In this document: positions 49,655 to 59,149 of the stretch, piece by piece
Layout of the letters: each line of letters starts with the position of its first letter
How positions within the stretch are numbered: the first letter of the stretch is position 1
Assembly (NCBI GenBank): GCA_003094535.1
Contig: NATV01000107.1
Span: 1 to 64,000, forward strand
Source of the DNA: a gamma proteobacterium symbiont of Ctena orbiculata
GTDB taxonomy: Bacteria; Pseudomonadota; Gammaproteobacteria; Chromatiales; Chromatiaceae
Length of the DNA stretch: 64,000 nucleotides
Reading direction: 5' to 3'
Notes under the pieces: generated by a model
Told to the model about the DNA's origin: nothing
What the model saw: the letters and a program-made list of their open reading frames with translations, nothing else
Database searches by the model: none
Translations under genes and position numbers: made by a program

Positions 49655-50698
49655 ATGAAGGGTTCACTGCGAGAACTCTGCTGTACCGTGCAACGGAATT
49701 GCCATATCTCCGATGCCCGCCACGGCGCCGACTATGGTCTCTGCACCTATCTGCTGAAAATGCGCGAGTACTATCGTTGGGAGAACGGACTCGACTACGG
49801 GGCCGCCTTGACCAATGAGTCGGTGGGTGAGTGGTTGACTGAACGGGAGAGACTCTGGGACACCCTCAGCGATGACGACTTCGCCCCCCTACCGTTCGAG
49901 GGGGAGTCGATCGATCCCTTCGACGTGGAGAGGGTCAATGAACTCCTCGATCCCTATGGCCTGGTCTACAGCGCCGGATATGGGTCGAAGAGCAAGCCCC
50001 TCTTTTTCCTCGGTTACCTGGAGCGTCGGGAAGAGCCTGGCGATGCCACTGTATGGGTTGCCGGGCGTGAACTGGCGCGGGATCTGATGGCTCCCGCGGC
50101 CATGTGCCAGGGGGACCACATCTTCATCCGCCGCGAGTCCTTCCGCCGGCTGCTCTGGGAGCGACTGGAAAACTGGCGCTGGCACCGTCCGGACAACGCC
50201 ATGGGCCGCGCCTTTACCTACTACGATTTCGAGGACGATCTTGAGCGCGCCCTCGACGAGATGGTGGAGAAGGAGCTGGATGTTGTACTGCTGCATGAGC
50301 AGGGGGAGTATCAGGCGGGCAGGGTGCTGGGGGAGGTTTGGAACCAGATGTTGTCCGATCTCGGCCACTCGCCGGCCGAGCTGATGGCGCGGGCCCTGCG
50401 TGACCACCTGGCCGATTGCCAGGTAACCCTGCCAAGTCTCATCGAGCGGGAGGATCGCGCCTCGATCCACTTCTTTGTGGGCGGCATCACCGGGATGCGT
50501 AAAAAACTCTTTCCCAGCCTGATCGCTGCTTATGAACGCTGGTACAAGGAGGGGGATTGGGAGCCACTGATAACAACAGCGCAAGCAGGCAGGGAGCATT
50601 GGCAGAGATTGGCGATGGGCCTGCTGAGGCTCTACCGGGAACAACCGGACCGGGCCCGGATCGAGATCATGTCGCTGCTCGAGGCCAACCCGCTCTAG
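49655..50698 (+). CDS. conserved hypothetical protein, Sfum_1244-like
   Basis: About 347 residues. The opening VQRNCHISDARHGADYGLCTYLLKMREYYRWENG matches a conserved family (as I recall, named Sfum_1244) present in sulfur-metabolising and related bacteria. Soluble, acidic, no membrane helix. The start at 49655 has GAGGCAGG upstream; an open frame reaches 49568. Function unknown. Confidence 0.7.
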   Translation: MKGSLRELCCTVQRNCHISDARHGADYGLCTYLLKMREYYRWENGLDYGAALTNESVGEWLTERERLWDTLSDDDFAPLPFEGESIDPFDVERVNELLDPYGLVYSAGYGSKSKPLFFLGYLERREEPGDATVWVAGRELARDLMAPAAMCQGDHIFIRRESFRRLLWERLENWRWHRPDNAMGRAFTYYDFEDDLERALDEMVEKELDVVLLHEQGEYQAGRVLGEVWNQMLSDLGHSPAELMARALRDHLADCQVTLPSLIEREDRASIHFFVGGITGMRKKLFPSLIAAYERWYKEGDWEPLITTAQAGREHWQRLAMGLLRLYREQPDRARIEIMSLLEANPL

Positions 50699-50701
50699 CG
50701 C

Positions 50702-51070
50702 TCACCTATTGCTGAAGCTGGTCTCCTCGGGTGAGCCGGTGTTGTCGATGACCACCTGTTTCACATCGGGCATGCGCGACAGGATATAACCCCCCATCAT
50801 CAGGGCCAGTTGCTCGTTGTCGGTCTCCAGGGCGGTCAGCAGCTTGCCGGCGACCAGCTGACAGCGCTGGGTGGAGTCGGGGTCCCTGACCCAACGTTGG
50901 CCAATTTGCCAACCCCTGTCCATATCCCTGTCCATCTTCTCGAATGAATCCTGCATCGACGCCAGGTAGCCGTCGGGAATCTCCAGGTTCATTGACCAGT
51001 CGTCGATAATCAGATTGAGTTGCATGGTGGTGAGAACTGCTGTAATGATTTTACCGGTGAATCTCCGCAT
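50702..51070 (-). CDS. conserved hypothetical protein, 122 aa
   Basis: No recognised domain. Contains MQLNLIIDDWSMNLEIPDGYLAS, GWQIGQRWVRDP and LMMGGYILSRMPDVKQVVIDN. The true start may be the ATG at 51025, since the first 15 residues are unusual. It converges on the Sfum_1244-like gene with 3 bp between stops. Confidence 0.6.
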   Translation of the reverse strand: MRRFTGKIITAVLTTMQLNLIIDDWSMNLEIPDGYLASMQDSFEKMDRDMDRGWQIGQRWVRDPDSTQRCQLVAGKLLTALETDNEQLALMMGGYILSRMPDVKQVVIDNTGSPEETSFSNR

Positions 51071-51123
51071 CGTTCTGCGATTCGACGAGTATGATCAGGC
51101 CCCGGTGAGGTAAAATCAAGCAT

Positions 51124-51519
51124 ATGGAAGGTCAGGAATTGCTCGCATTGGTCGAATTGGGAGGCTATCCCAACTTCGTCCCCCTCTATCAGCGCAGCGG
51201 CTATCGGGTGGAGATGGTCAACTCGGTACGCAAGGCCCAGGCGTGGCTGAAACGCCACCGTCCCAAGGTCGTTGTCGCGGAGTATTACGCTGATCCTCAA
51301 TTCCGCGATCGCATCAGCAATCTGGAATCACTCCTCGCCACCCTGCAGCGCTATGGTGTGGAGGCGAAGGTGATCGTGCTGATCGATAAGAAATATCTGC
51401 AGAACCTGGAACAAGTAAAACAGCGCTATCCCGTACATGCGGTGTTGAGCTTTCCCATCGAGGCGGCAGGCATGCAGGCTGCATTGGCGCGTATCCAAGG
51501 AGAAACTGATGTTGGTTGA
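51124..51519 (+). CDS. receiver-like hypothetical protein
   Basis: 131 residues with a CheY-like alternation of strands and helices (KVVVAEYYADPQFRDRISNLESLLATL, then KVIVLIDKKYLQNLEQVKQRYPVHAVLSFP) but without a clear phospho-acceptor aspartate pattern. Possibly a degenerate receiver. It overlaps the next gene by 11 bp, which suggests coupled translation. Confidence 0.6.
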   Translation: MEGQELLALVELGGYPNFVPLYQRSGYRVEMVNSVRKAQAWLKRHRPKVVVAEYYADPQFRDRISNLESLLATLQRYGVEAKVIVLIDKKYLQNLEQVKQRYPVHAVLSFPIEAAGMQAALARIQGETDVG

Positions 51520-52183
51520 GATCGAAGACCTGCTGATGCAACCGCAGCTGCAGAAGATCGACGAGGTGTTGGCCCGGGCCGAGTTTGTCGATGGCAAGCT
51601 GACCGCCGGCAAGGCGGCGCAGCGGGTGAAGAACAATGAGGAACTCAAGGGCGAACAGAAGCAGATGGAGCTGCTGATCCGCATCCTCACCAGCGCCATG
51701 GGGAACAATCCAATCTTTCGCTCCGCGGTGCTGCCCTATCGCATGGCCGATCCGATCTTCGCCCGCTACCAATCCGGCATGACCTACGGCGATCATGTGG
51801 ATGACCCGTTGATGGGGCTCAGCGGTCAACGCTTCCGCAGCGATGTATCGATGACGATATTTTTACGCGAGCCCGAGAGCTATCAGGGAGGTGAGCTGGT
51901 GGTGCGCACCACATTCGGTGAAAAGCGGGTGAAACTGAGGGCGGGGAGCGCGGTGATCTATCCCTCCTCCAGCCTGCACCATGTGGCGGAAGTCACCGAG
52001 GGTGAGCGCATGGTGGCGCTGGCGTGGATTCAGAGTTATGTGCGGGATCCGGCGCGACGGGAGTTGCTATATGAACTGGATTTGGCCAGGGAGCATTTAT
52101 TGGCTACCGCACCGGAGGCTGAGACGACGGGATTGGTGGATAAGTCTTATGCCAATTTGTTGCGGATGTGGGGGGATGTATGA
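51509..52183 (+). CDS. PKHD-type Fe(II)/2-oxoglutarate hydroxylase, PiuC/YbiX-like
   Basis: 224 residues. The 2-oxoglutarate dioxygenase fold shows the HxD iron site in YGDHVDDPL, the distal histidine in SSLHHVAEVTEGERMVALAW and a basic residue after it. PiuC proteins are linked to iron-uptake loci in other bacteria; here none lies beside it. The gene overlaps the receiver-like gene by 11 bp. Confidence 0.88.
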   Translation: MLVEIEDLLMQPQLQKIDEVLARAEFVDGKLTAGKAAQRVKNNEELKGEQKQMELLIRILTSAMGNNPIFRSAVLPYRMADPIFARYQSGMTYGDHVDDPLMGLSGQRFRSDVSMTIFLREPESYQGGELVVRTTFGEKRVKLRAGSAVIYPSSSLHHVAEVTEGERMVALAWIQSYVRDPARRELLYELDLAREHLLATAPEAETTGLVDKSYANLLRMWGDV

Positions 52184-52317
52184 CAGGGTGATAGGATTGG
52201 TTGTGGGAGTTCGGGTTCGATACTTCCGTCGGGACCAAATCACCAATAGCTAGCTGTTGTTGGCGGTGCGTATTATCAAGAAATTCAGTTTGCTTACAAA
52301 GTTGCCCAGTTAGAAAG

Positions 52318-53172
52318 ATGAGTAAAATATTAGAACTGGTGGAATCCCTGGCCACGACTACTGACGATCCCAATGGAAAAGCACCCGTCCAGCACCTTGG
52401 TTTCATATCCTGTGGTGACCAGGTTCATATCCGCCACGTGCCATTTTATGAACCTTGTATCATCATGGTTCTATCGGGGCGGAAAGTAATTTTTGATGAA
52501 CAAGGCACCATCTCCTGTGAGGCCGGAAGCGTTATTACAGTACCGGCACCTGCAAGCTATGATCTGCGCAATGAGCCTGACAAGGCGCGCAAGCGATATA
52601 AGGCATTAGTGATTCCATTCAAACACGAAGATATTGAACATTTGCGTGATATGCATGGTATTGCGCACATAGAACGCAGCGATCAAGTAAGAGTTCTGAA
52701 ATACGAGCCTGATGAGTCACTAAGCGAAACTGTGCGGCATTACCTAGAGAGCCCGAATGATGCCCAACTATTGAAGCATAGGCTTACTGAAATCCTGCTC
52801 ATTTTAATGAAGCAGGATAGCAGGGTAATGTCCTACTCTATCGCCAGAGAAAACTGGAGTCAGCGTGTCCGTTCAATTTTGTCCAGCGACCTCATATACG
52901 AATGGACAATTGGAGAAGTAAGTAATCGCCTCGCAACAAGCGAAACCACTTTACGCCGCAAGCTACGTGAAGAAGGAACCAGTTTCAGAGAAATAATATA
53001 TGAGTTACGTCTAGCCAGCGGATTATTTCAACTATTACAAACCACCATGCCAGTCTATCAGGTCGCTTTCGAATGCGGCTATCAGTCCGTATCTCGCTTT
53101 ACAAGCAATTTCCGTAAGCGCTTCGGATTGTCCCCGACTGAGTTTCGCAACTCCTTGGACGAAAAAGGATAG
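52318..53172 (+). CDS. AraC-family transcriptional regulator
   Basis: 284 residues from ATG 52318 (GAAAG just upstream; the frame continues back to 52201). N-terminal AraC_N-type domain (about 10-170) and a C-terminal pair of helix-turn-helix motifs (IGEVSNRLATSETTLRRKLREEG and VYQVAFECGYQSVSRFTSNFRKRFGLSPTEFR). The gene is more AT-rich than its left neighbours. It is followed by the PEBP gene and may control it. Confidence 0.88.
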   Translation: MSKILELVESLATTTDDPNGKAPVQHLGFISCGDQVHIRHVPFYEPCIIMVLSGRKVIFDEQGTISCEAGSVITVPAPASYDLRNEPDKARKRYKALVIPFKHEDIEHLRDMHGIAHIERSDQVRVLKYEPDESLSETVRHYLESPNDAQLLKHRLTEILLILMKQDSRVMSYSIARENWSQRVRSILSSDLIYEWTIGEVSNRLATSETTLRRKLREEGTSFREIIYELRLASGLFQLLQTTMPVYQVAFECGYQSVSRFTSNFRKRFGLSPTEFRNSLDEKG

Positions 53173-53272
53173 AAGTTGGCTGCTTTTGAACAGTCCGAGA
53201 CTTCTTGATCATTCATCATGTTTCTGTCACCTATCTGAGCGGAAAGGTGAAAATTACTAACTTACGGAGACT

Positions 53273-53827
53273 ATGATGAATAAATTAGGCTTTTTACTAT
53301 TGGCATATCTGGCAACAACAGCGACGGCTTCAGCTGGCGGATTTTCATTAACGAGTCCCCAATTACAAGCGGGGGGGCACATCGTCAATGAACAGGTATT
53401 TAACAGTTTTGGTTGCCAGGGCGATAATATTTCACCGTCTTTACACTGGACGAATCCACCGGCTGGAACAAAAAGCTTTGCCGTAACTGTATACGACCCT
53501 GATGCACCAACTGGTAGTGGATGGTGGCATTGGGTGGTTTTTAATATTCCGTCTGATGTCAGAAGTTTGCCAAAGGGTGCTGGTGGTTCTCGAAGTGGGG
53601 CTATGCCTGCAGACAGTGTTCAGAGCCGAACCGATTTCGGTAAGCCGGGATATGGCGGCCCGTGTCCCCCCGCAGGTGATAAGGCTCATCGCTATCAGTT
53701 TACAGTGTACGCGCTTAAAACAGATAAGCTTCCTTTGGATGAAAGCGCCCCTGCTGCAATGGTGGGTTTCTACTTACATCAGAATTTGCTGGAGAAGGTT
53801 GTGCTTGAGGCAGACTACGGGCGTTAA
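53273..53827 (+). CDS. PEBP (YbhB/YbcL) family secreted protein
   Basis: 184 residues with a signal peptide (ending ATASAGG) and the phosphatidylethanolamine-binding protein fold: NISPSLHWTNPPAGTKSFAVTVYDPDAPTGSGWWHWVVFNIP and GYGGPCPPAGDKAHRYQFTVYAL. Function in bacteria is mostly unknown. GGAG precedes the ATG. More AT-rich than its surroundings, like the AraC gene. Confidence 0.9.
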   Translation: MMNKLGFLLLAYLATTATASAGGFSLTSPQLQAGGHIVNEQVFNSFGCQGDNISPSLHWTNPPAGTKSFAVTVYDPDAPTGSGWWHWVVFNIPSDVRSLPKGAGGSRSGAMPADSVQSRTDFGKPGYGGPCPPAGDKAHRYQFTVYALKTDKLPLDESAPAAMVGFYLHQNLLEKVVLEADYGR

Positions 53828-53873
53828 ACCACGCCAAGTTAACAATACGGATAACCAGGCCTTTGCAGCAGAC

Positions 53874-53893
53874 GCAGGCGCTAATGCGCCTGC
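53874..53893. terminator. strong hairpin after the PEBP gene
   Basis: GCAGGCGC-TAAT-GCGCCTGC: a perfect 8-bp stem with a 4-base loop, 47 bp after the PEBP stop. No T run follows, so intrinsic termination is uncertain. Confidence 0.5.
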
Positions 53894-53917
53894 TGCGCTG
53901 TAGGCTATTGCTAGTGT

Positions 53918-53933
53918 CCGTCCCTGGGGACGG
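53918..53933. repeat. CCGTCCC palindrome, REP-like
   Basis: CCGTCCC-TG-GGGACGG: perfect 7-bp arms, 25 bp after the previous hairpin. It may be an extragenic repeat; no second copy was noticed in the window. Confidence 0.4.
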
Positions 53934-54043
53934 GGGTATCAGACATGCCTTGCTCACTAGAGGGTCTGCTGCGGCCGTATAACAGTTAGTTTCTACTGAA
54001 GCTTTTTCATGCTCATTGTCAGATTACTTCGAACTCCCAAAGA

Positions 54044-54625
54044 TTATTCCAGACAACCCCTAAGCTGCTCCAAACCCCGACGAATCTGTGTCTTAACCGT
54101 CCCTAGTGGCATATCGAACTGGGTGGCAAGTTCACTTTGCGTAAGCCCCCTGAAATAGGCCAGGCTGATCACTTGCCGCTGCTTTTCATTTAATCGTTCC
54201 AGGCAGATTTTAAGTCGCGTTCCCTCTTCGCTGTGGACAAGTTTCTCCATCGGTAAAGGATCTGTATCGATCTCCTCCGATAGGTAGTTTCCGTCAGCTT
54301 CCAACGTTTCCCGTCGATGGCGACGCAATTGATCGAGTGCCTGATTGCGGGCAATTGTCGCCATCCAGGTCATGGGTGCCGCCAGATGACTTCGATAACT
54401 GCCCGTGTTGTTCCAAATCTTGACGAAAGCCTCCTGCAGACACTCTTCCGCCCACGCTTCTCTTTTCAGTATATGCAATACGATTCCATACAGGAGCGGT
54501 GCCGCGATCTGGTACAGGTGGGCGAAGGCCTTCCGATCATTCAGGGCGCAAGCTGCGAGAAGCTCTCTGAGTCTTTGATCTCTTTCTCGATTCCTTGCTC
54601 TATCTTTCTCTTTCACGCCCGACAT
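54044..54625 (-). CDS. ECF sigma factor, SigK-like
   Basis: 193 residues. Region 2 (AWAEECLQEAFVKIWNNTGSYRSHLAAPMTWMATIARNQALDQLRRHRRE) and region 4 (KQRQVISLAYFRGLTQSELATQFDMPLGTVKTQIRRGLEQLR) are clear, as in the SigK/RskA group. Those genes are normally followed by an anti-sigma gene, but here the sequence downstream holds hairpins and the convergent PEBP gene. Confidence 0.88.
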   Translation of the reverse strand: MSGVKEKDRARNRERDQRLRELLAACALNDRKAFAHLYQIAAPLLYGIVLHILKREAWAEECLQEAFVKIWNNTGSYRSHLAAPMTWMATIARNQALDQLRRHRRETLEADGNYLSEEIDTDPLPMEKLVHSEEGTRLKICLERLNEKQRQVISLAYFRGLTQSELATQFDMPLGTVKTQIRRGLEQLRGCLE

Positions 54626-54826
54626 GGCGCCCTCCTGGTGATTGATCTTCGGCTATGGGTACAGCTTAAAATGAAGATCTCTTGTGGAGGTCACGCGTTT
54701 ATCACAATTTCGTTCACGTGCCAGTTTGGCGATGGCGTCGAGGCCGGATCTTTAGATTTCATTATTATCTTATTGGAACCTATCCGATGTGCTAGGCCGA
54801 ATGGAAGTTTTGATATGCATTGGCAA

Positions 54827-55597
54827 TTAATAGCGCGTGGGTTTGCGCACCGGAGGGGTAATGAAAAACAGGATCAGAAAAGCTGTCAAAGAGAGCCCCA
54901 GGCTCCAGGCAGAGAAGGTATAGACGCCACGCCAGCGAACATTGGCCTTGGAGACGATTTCGAAATTCTCCACATAGATCGTTTCGCAGGCTCCGTTGCC
55001 CCTGTCATCGCGACGCGTACTGCTGCCACGTTTGAAGTTGTTGGAGGGATTTTCATAGCTGGCCAGTTGTCCACTGATACGGATATGGTCGCCGGGCTCG
55101 GCAGACATCAGTGCCTCTTTGACATAGTCGTCACTTACCAGAAGATGGTTGTTCGAGAGTTGGGTCATGGAGAAGTTGGCCCCGGTTTGCGCGTCGGGCC
55201 AATAGGCCCAACAGGTCCAGCTGTCATTGTCGAAGCTCATCTCCCGGTAAACGCCATTGCTGACGTTGGCGCCCCAGATGACACAGAGATCCCTCACATT
55301 CAGAAAATCTTTCCATCTGTCGTGATGCCAGATGTCGCCGAACGAGTCGGCATCATGAAAACTGACAACAACACCCTCTAATGCATAGTCATACAGCGGT
55401 TTTACGTAATAGCGCTGCCCTTCCGCCTCGATCCAAAATGGAGAACGATAGGTGGATTCTTGTACCGGGTCGACTAGACGCCCGATCTCATAGTAGTCCG
55501 GATCGGGAAGACGGTCTTTGTAGAGTAGTGAGAGCAACAGAAGGAGAAACGTGATGATAACACCCCATCTGCTGATCGCTTGAAATTGTTGCAGCAT
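54827..55597 (-). CDS. membrane-anchored hypothetical protein, 256 aa
   Basis: Membrane helices at both ends (about 10-28 and 228-250), with a periplasmic or cytoplasmic domain of about 195 residues between them (CVIWGANVSNGVYREMSFDNDSWTCWAYWPD, GDHIRISGQLASYENP). I do not recognise the family. The central part resembles OB-like small domains only loosely. The genomic setting beside kinases does not settle its role. Confidence 0.6.
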   Translation of the reverse strand: MLQQFQAISRWGVIITFLLLLLSLLYKDRLPDPDYYEIGRLVDPVQESTYRSPFWIEAEGQRYYVKPLYDYALEGVVVSFHDADSFGDIWHHDRWKDFLNVRDLCVIWGANVSNGVYREMSFDNDSWTCWAYWPDAQTGANFSMTQLSNNHLLVSDDYVKEALMSAEPGDHIRISGQLASYENPSNNFKRGSSTRRDDRGNGACETIYVENFEIVSKANVRWRGVYTFSAWSLGLSLTAFLILFFITPPVRKPTRY

Positions 55598-55725
55598 ATA
55601 TCTGTTATCCAGTGGTCAATGGACTGCCAAGAGCTATTCGTGGCGATACGCTAGTAAACCAAAGGCATGTCTGTACGACTTCGCTTCCGCCACCGTGAGC
55701 GAACCCGGCGTGAGTAAGCCCCTGG

Positions 55726-57621
55726 TCAAAATCCTCCCATAACCGGTTTTCTTGGCGGGTTTTTATCTTCCTGTTGCCTCTGTTCATCGAGTTGTCGTTG
55801 AAACTCAGTCAACCGCTGTGTCTCCATCTCCTTTTTGGCCAGATTTGCCTTTGCTTTTTCAATCTCATCAGCCAGCGATGCTAATCGAGCATGCCTGGAG
55901 TCGATACTCCGCAGATCTGTAAGTTGGGATTCCGCCAAGCTGAAGTCGTTGTTTGATATGGCCGACTCTGTTTGCGCAATCAAGGCATCTGCGATCCGTG
56001 ACAAGCCGGTTTTTGCCGTTTGATTTTCCGGGTCAAGAGCCAGGACTTGATTGAAGTGGTAGTGCGCGCTCTCCTGTTGTGGTTTCAAGAGGCGGCCTGC
56101 AATCATCGCCGAAGTGGCGGCTTGCAGTTGAAGATCGATCTCCCGTTGCTTCGAAGCCTCCTCCGCTGCCTGGTTTTGTATTTCGATGCGTTGGCGTGAT
56201 GCGGTGATTCGTTCCTGCAGCTGCGCCAGCCTTTGTTCCTCTGGCCACAAGCCCTTTAACACCTCAAGCTGTTGACCGGCTTGATCAAGGGATTGATTTA
56301 GCACCAGTCTTTCCACATCCAGTACCAGACGCTGCAGGATGTTCTGTTCGCCATTTTTGGCGATGATGTTTTCGCTATCCTGTCGCAACACTTCCCGGTA
56401 GAGGGATAGAGCGTTGCTGTCTTCCGGTGTTATCAATTGGTCCTGTTCGAAGAGTCGGTTTGCATTGGCCAAGGTCTCCTGCCAGGGGGGTGTGGTTGTC
56501 GCCGGTGCCGGGTTCCCAAGACTTGGTCGCTCATCGGTTATGTTTTGAGTTGTTTCGGTTGTTTCCCTCGCCTTGTTGTTATCGATGCGGCTGGGAGGGA
56601 GGTTGTTGTTGATCCCGGGGGTATTGTTCAGGTACCAGGCAATCATGCCTACCGCAGCAATGGTGCCGATCGCCGCTATCCCGGTACCCATAAGGGCCTT
56701 AGAAATTTTGCTATGCTTCGACTGTTGCGAGACGTCTATAAGGCTTGCATCGTTGTCTGTTTCCGGTGGCTTTTGCGGCCACAATGCGTTGAGTGGCGTT
56801 GCCGATATATCGGGCAGCTCCATGACGTCTTGTAATGTCTGGGCTAAAGTCCCTGCATCGGTTATTCGTTTTTCCGGCTCCTTGGCCAACAGTTGGTCGA
56901 TGAGCTGTTGCAGTGGTGAGGTTGCCGCTGGCAACCTTGGTACCTCGGCCTTGAGGTGCTGCAAGGCAACGCTCATCATGCTTTCACCGCGAAATGGCTG
57001 GTAGCCGGTGAGCATTTCAAACAGCGTGACACCCAGGGAGTAGAGGTCGGTACGGCCATCCAGGGGCCTGCCGGCGATCTGTTCCGGGCTCATGTAGGCC
57101 GGGGTACCGAGCATGGCGCCGGTCACCGTCATTTGGGTAAGGGACTCGGTTTGGCGGGCGATGCCGAAGTCGGTCAATACCGCCTGTTTCGGATTGCGAA
57201 ACAGAATGTTGGCGGGCTTGATGTCACGGTGTATAAAACCGCGCTGATGTGCGGCCTGAAGGGCATCCGTCACTTGCAGCATTGTCTGCAGCAGATCTTT
57301 CATCGTCAGTTGCTCGGCCTGGTCTCTTAAGTCGCCTCCATTGAGGTATTCCATCGCCATGTAGTAGTGGCCGTCGTGTTCGCCGATATCGTAGACGGGG
57401 ATGATATGGGGATGGTTGAGTTGCGCGATTATCCGGCCCTCCCGTTTGAAGCGCTCGCCGAATTTTGCCTCGGCGGTGAGTGCCCCCTTGAGCAGTTTGA
57501 GCGCCACACGGCGATTGAGGTTTTGCTGCACGGCCAGATAGACATCGGCACTGCCTCCCGATCCAACCTTGCGGATCATGGTGTAACCGGGAATCTCGGT
57601 ACCGGAGGTTTGGATGGCCAT
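55726..57621 (-). CDS. membrane-bound Ser/Thr protein kinase with C-terminal coiled coil
   Basis: About 631 residues. Kinase domain (about 10-270): GSGGSADVYL, ALKLLKG lysine, FIHRDIKPANI, TDFGIARQ and GTPAYMSPEQ. A membrane helix (about 315-335, GIAAIGTIAAVGMIAWYL) is followed by a polar linker and a long coiled coil rich in Gln, Glu and Ala. It resembles PpkA/PknB-type Hanks kinases with an extracytoplasmic sensor-like tail. ATG 57621 is preferred to a TTG at 57633. Confidence 0.9.
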   Translation of the reverse strand: MAIQTSGTEIPGYTMIRKVGSGGSADVYLAVQQNLNRRVALKLLKGALTAEAKFGERFKREGRIIAQLNHPHIIPVYDIGEHDGHYYMAMEYLNGGDLRDQAEQLTMKDLLQTMLQVTDALQAAHQRGFIHRDIKPANILFRNPKQAVLTDFGIARQTESLTQMTVTGAMLGTPAYMSPEQIAGRPLDGRTDLYSLGVTLFEMLTGYQPFRGESMMSVALQHLKAEVPRLPAATSPLQQLIDQLLAKEPEKRITDAGTLAQTLQDVMELPDISATPLNALWPQKPPETDNDASLIDVSQQSKHSKISKALMGTGIAAIGTIAAVGMIAWYLNNTPGINNNLPPSRIDNNKARETTETTQNITDERPSLGNPAPATTTPPWQETLANANRLFEQDQLITPEDSNALSLYREVLRQDSENIIAKNGEQNILQRLVLDVERLVLNQSLDQAGQQLEVLKGLWPEEQRLAQLQERITASRQRIEIQNQAAEEASKQREIDLQLQAATSAMIAGRLLKPQQESAHYHFNQVLALDPENQTAKTGLSRIADALIAQTESAISNNDFSLAESQLTDLRSIDSRHARLASLADEIEKAKANLAKKEMETQRLTEFQRQLDEQRQQEDKNPPRKPVMGGF

Positions 57622-57755
57622 GGTAAGATGCAACCATTCTAATAACGGGACGGCGTACGCTTCAAAGCATAGACCATTTTACCTATGCGACTGACCGCAT
57701 TGAATACCGGATGTTGTTGCTGTTGCACAGCAGGACAAGCTAAACAGGGGGCATT

Positions 57756-58520
57756 ATGAGAAAGCGCTGGTTATTGGCGGGTTTGATTTGCTTTGTCTCG
57801 ACCGCGACCTGGGCGGGAGCGGAATCGAAAATCGACTATGTGGGCGGCGTTGCCTTCGGTTATACGAATCTGGAGTTCGATGCCAAGCTCGATTCCTCGC
57901 CGAGTTTCCAATCCCTGGTAGTAAGCGGCGGCTTGTTGTTCGATGACTACTACGTGAATCTGAGTTACGCCGACTCGGTGGGTAACACCACCATCTCCGA
58001 AGAGGAGGATAGCGGTGATGCGGGGCGCAGCGATTTGGATCTGACCCTGGGTTATCGGGTCAATGATGCGCTGAATCTCTTCATCGGTTACAAGGACAGT
58101 GAAACCGATATCGACTTCAGACTGCGTGACGATGAAACCTTGAGAAGGGAGTTCTACCGTAAGGACGGCTGGTTTGCCGGCGCCACCTACAATATACCCC
58201 TCAAATCCGCAGGCACCTTGAGTCTTAATCTCGGTTACGTGGATTTAAAAACCGATGATAAGTTCAGGGAGGATGTTGAAGAGGATGACGACGACCCCGA
58301 AGCCACTGAATTCGATGATCTCAGCGGTCGCCACAAGGGTGATGCGGATGGTTGGAGTTACGGCGTCAACTGGCTGGTGCCGGTGAACGACAGGCTCTAT
58401 ATCAATACCACATTCAAGATCAACGATTACGAGGAGGAGATCAGCTTCGAAGGTGAAACATTTTCAGCGGATCAGAAACTCACCTTCTTCAATGTGGGTG
58501 TTGTCTACCTGTTTCAATAG
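57756..58520 (+). CDS. outer-membrane beta-barrel-like protein
   Basis: 254 residues with a signal peptide (ending TWAGAES) and repeated short beta strands (VGGVAFGYTNLEFD, LDLTLGYRVNDALNLFIGYKD, WFAGATYNIPL, LSLNLGYVDLK) ending in VGVVYLFQ: an aromatic last residue pattern of outer-membrane barrels. Acidic loops suggest surface exposure or divalent cation binding. Specific function unknown. Confidence 0.75.
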   Translation: MRKRWLLAGLICFVSTATWAGAESKIDYVGGVAFGYTNLEFDAKLDSSPSFQSLVVSGGLLFDDYYVNLSYADSVGNTTISEEEDSGDAGRSDLDLTLGYRVNDALNLFIGYKDSETDIDFRLRDDETLRREFYRKDGWFAGATYNIPLKSAGTLSLNLGYVDLKTDDKFREDVEEDDDDPEATEFDDLSGRHKGDADGWSYGVNWLVPVNDRLYINTTFKINDYEEEISFEGETFSADQKLTFFNVGVVYLFQ

Positions 58521-58521
58521 T

Positions 58522-59082
58522 TCACCCCCCCATCTCCTTTGCAAGCCAGGCCTTGGCGAGTTTGAGTTCTTCGAACAGGGTGGTCTTAGAGATCCCCAGG
58601 ACTTCGCCCGCCTCGTGGTAGGTCAGGCCACCGAAAAACATCAGCTCGACGGCCCTGGCGCCGCGCTCGTCGAACTCGGCCAATCGTTGCAGGGCATCGT
58701 CCAGCTCTATTACGGCGTTCTGGTTGTCGTCGCCGACATATACCGAACCGTCCAGTGTTGTCTGGTGCAGGCCGCCGCCGCGTTTTCCCCGCTTTTTAGC
58801 GCGGGCGTGATCAACCAGGATGCGCCGCATGGTCTGTGCGGCGAGGGCAAAAAAGTGCACCCGATCCCGGGCCTTCGCCTCCGCGCCCGCCAAACGCAGA
58901 TAGGCCTCGTTGACCAGGGCCGTGGCCTGCAGGGTGTGGTCGTCGCGTTCCCGGCGCATGTGGGATGCAGCGAGGCGGCGAAGTTCATCGTAAACCTGGG
59001 ACAACAGCCGATCATGGGCTCCCTGGTCGCCCTCTCTGGCCGCGGCCAGTAGTTGTGTCACCTCGTTTTCGTTTTCCGACAT
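58522..59082 (-). CDS. ECF-type sigma factor, TIGR02999 / PF07638 class
   Basis: 186 residues from an ATG with GGGAGGAG upstream; the open frame continues to 59223 but reads as non-coding. The region 2 pattern YDELRRLAASHMRRERDDHTLQATALVNEAYLRL and region 4 FDERGARAVELMFFGGLTYHEAGEVLGISKTTLFEELKLAKAWL are typical of the TIGR02999 group that is usually paired with Ser/Thr kinases. Such a kinase lies at 60225-61241. It is convergent with the beta-barrel gene, 1 bp apart. Confidence 0.9.
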   Translation of the reverse strand: MSENENEVTQLLAAAREGDQGAHDRLLSQVYDELRRLAASHMRRERDDHTLQATALVNEAYLRLAGAEAKARDRVHFFALAAQTMRRILVDHARAKKRGKRGGGLHQTTLDGSVYVGDDNQNAVIELDDALQRLAEFDERGARAVELMFFGGLTYHEAGEVLGISKTTLFEELKLAKAWLAKEMGG

Positions 59083-59149
59083 CTCTCCTCCCTGCAGGCT
59101 ATCGCTTGTCTGGATGGTACTTGAGCCACACCACCCGGTAAATGTTTCA

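Noticed and set aside
53822-53990. Integron-like attC site after the PEBP gene
   Set aside because: GTTAAAC is present, but the paired RYYYAAC core and the required symmetrical arrangement are not; no integrase is seen.
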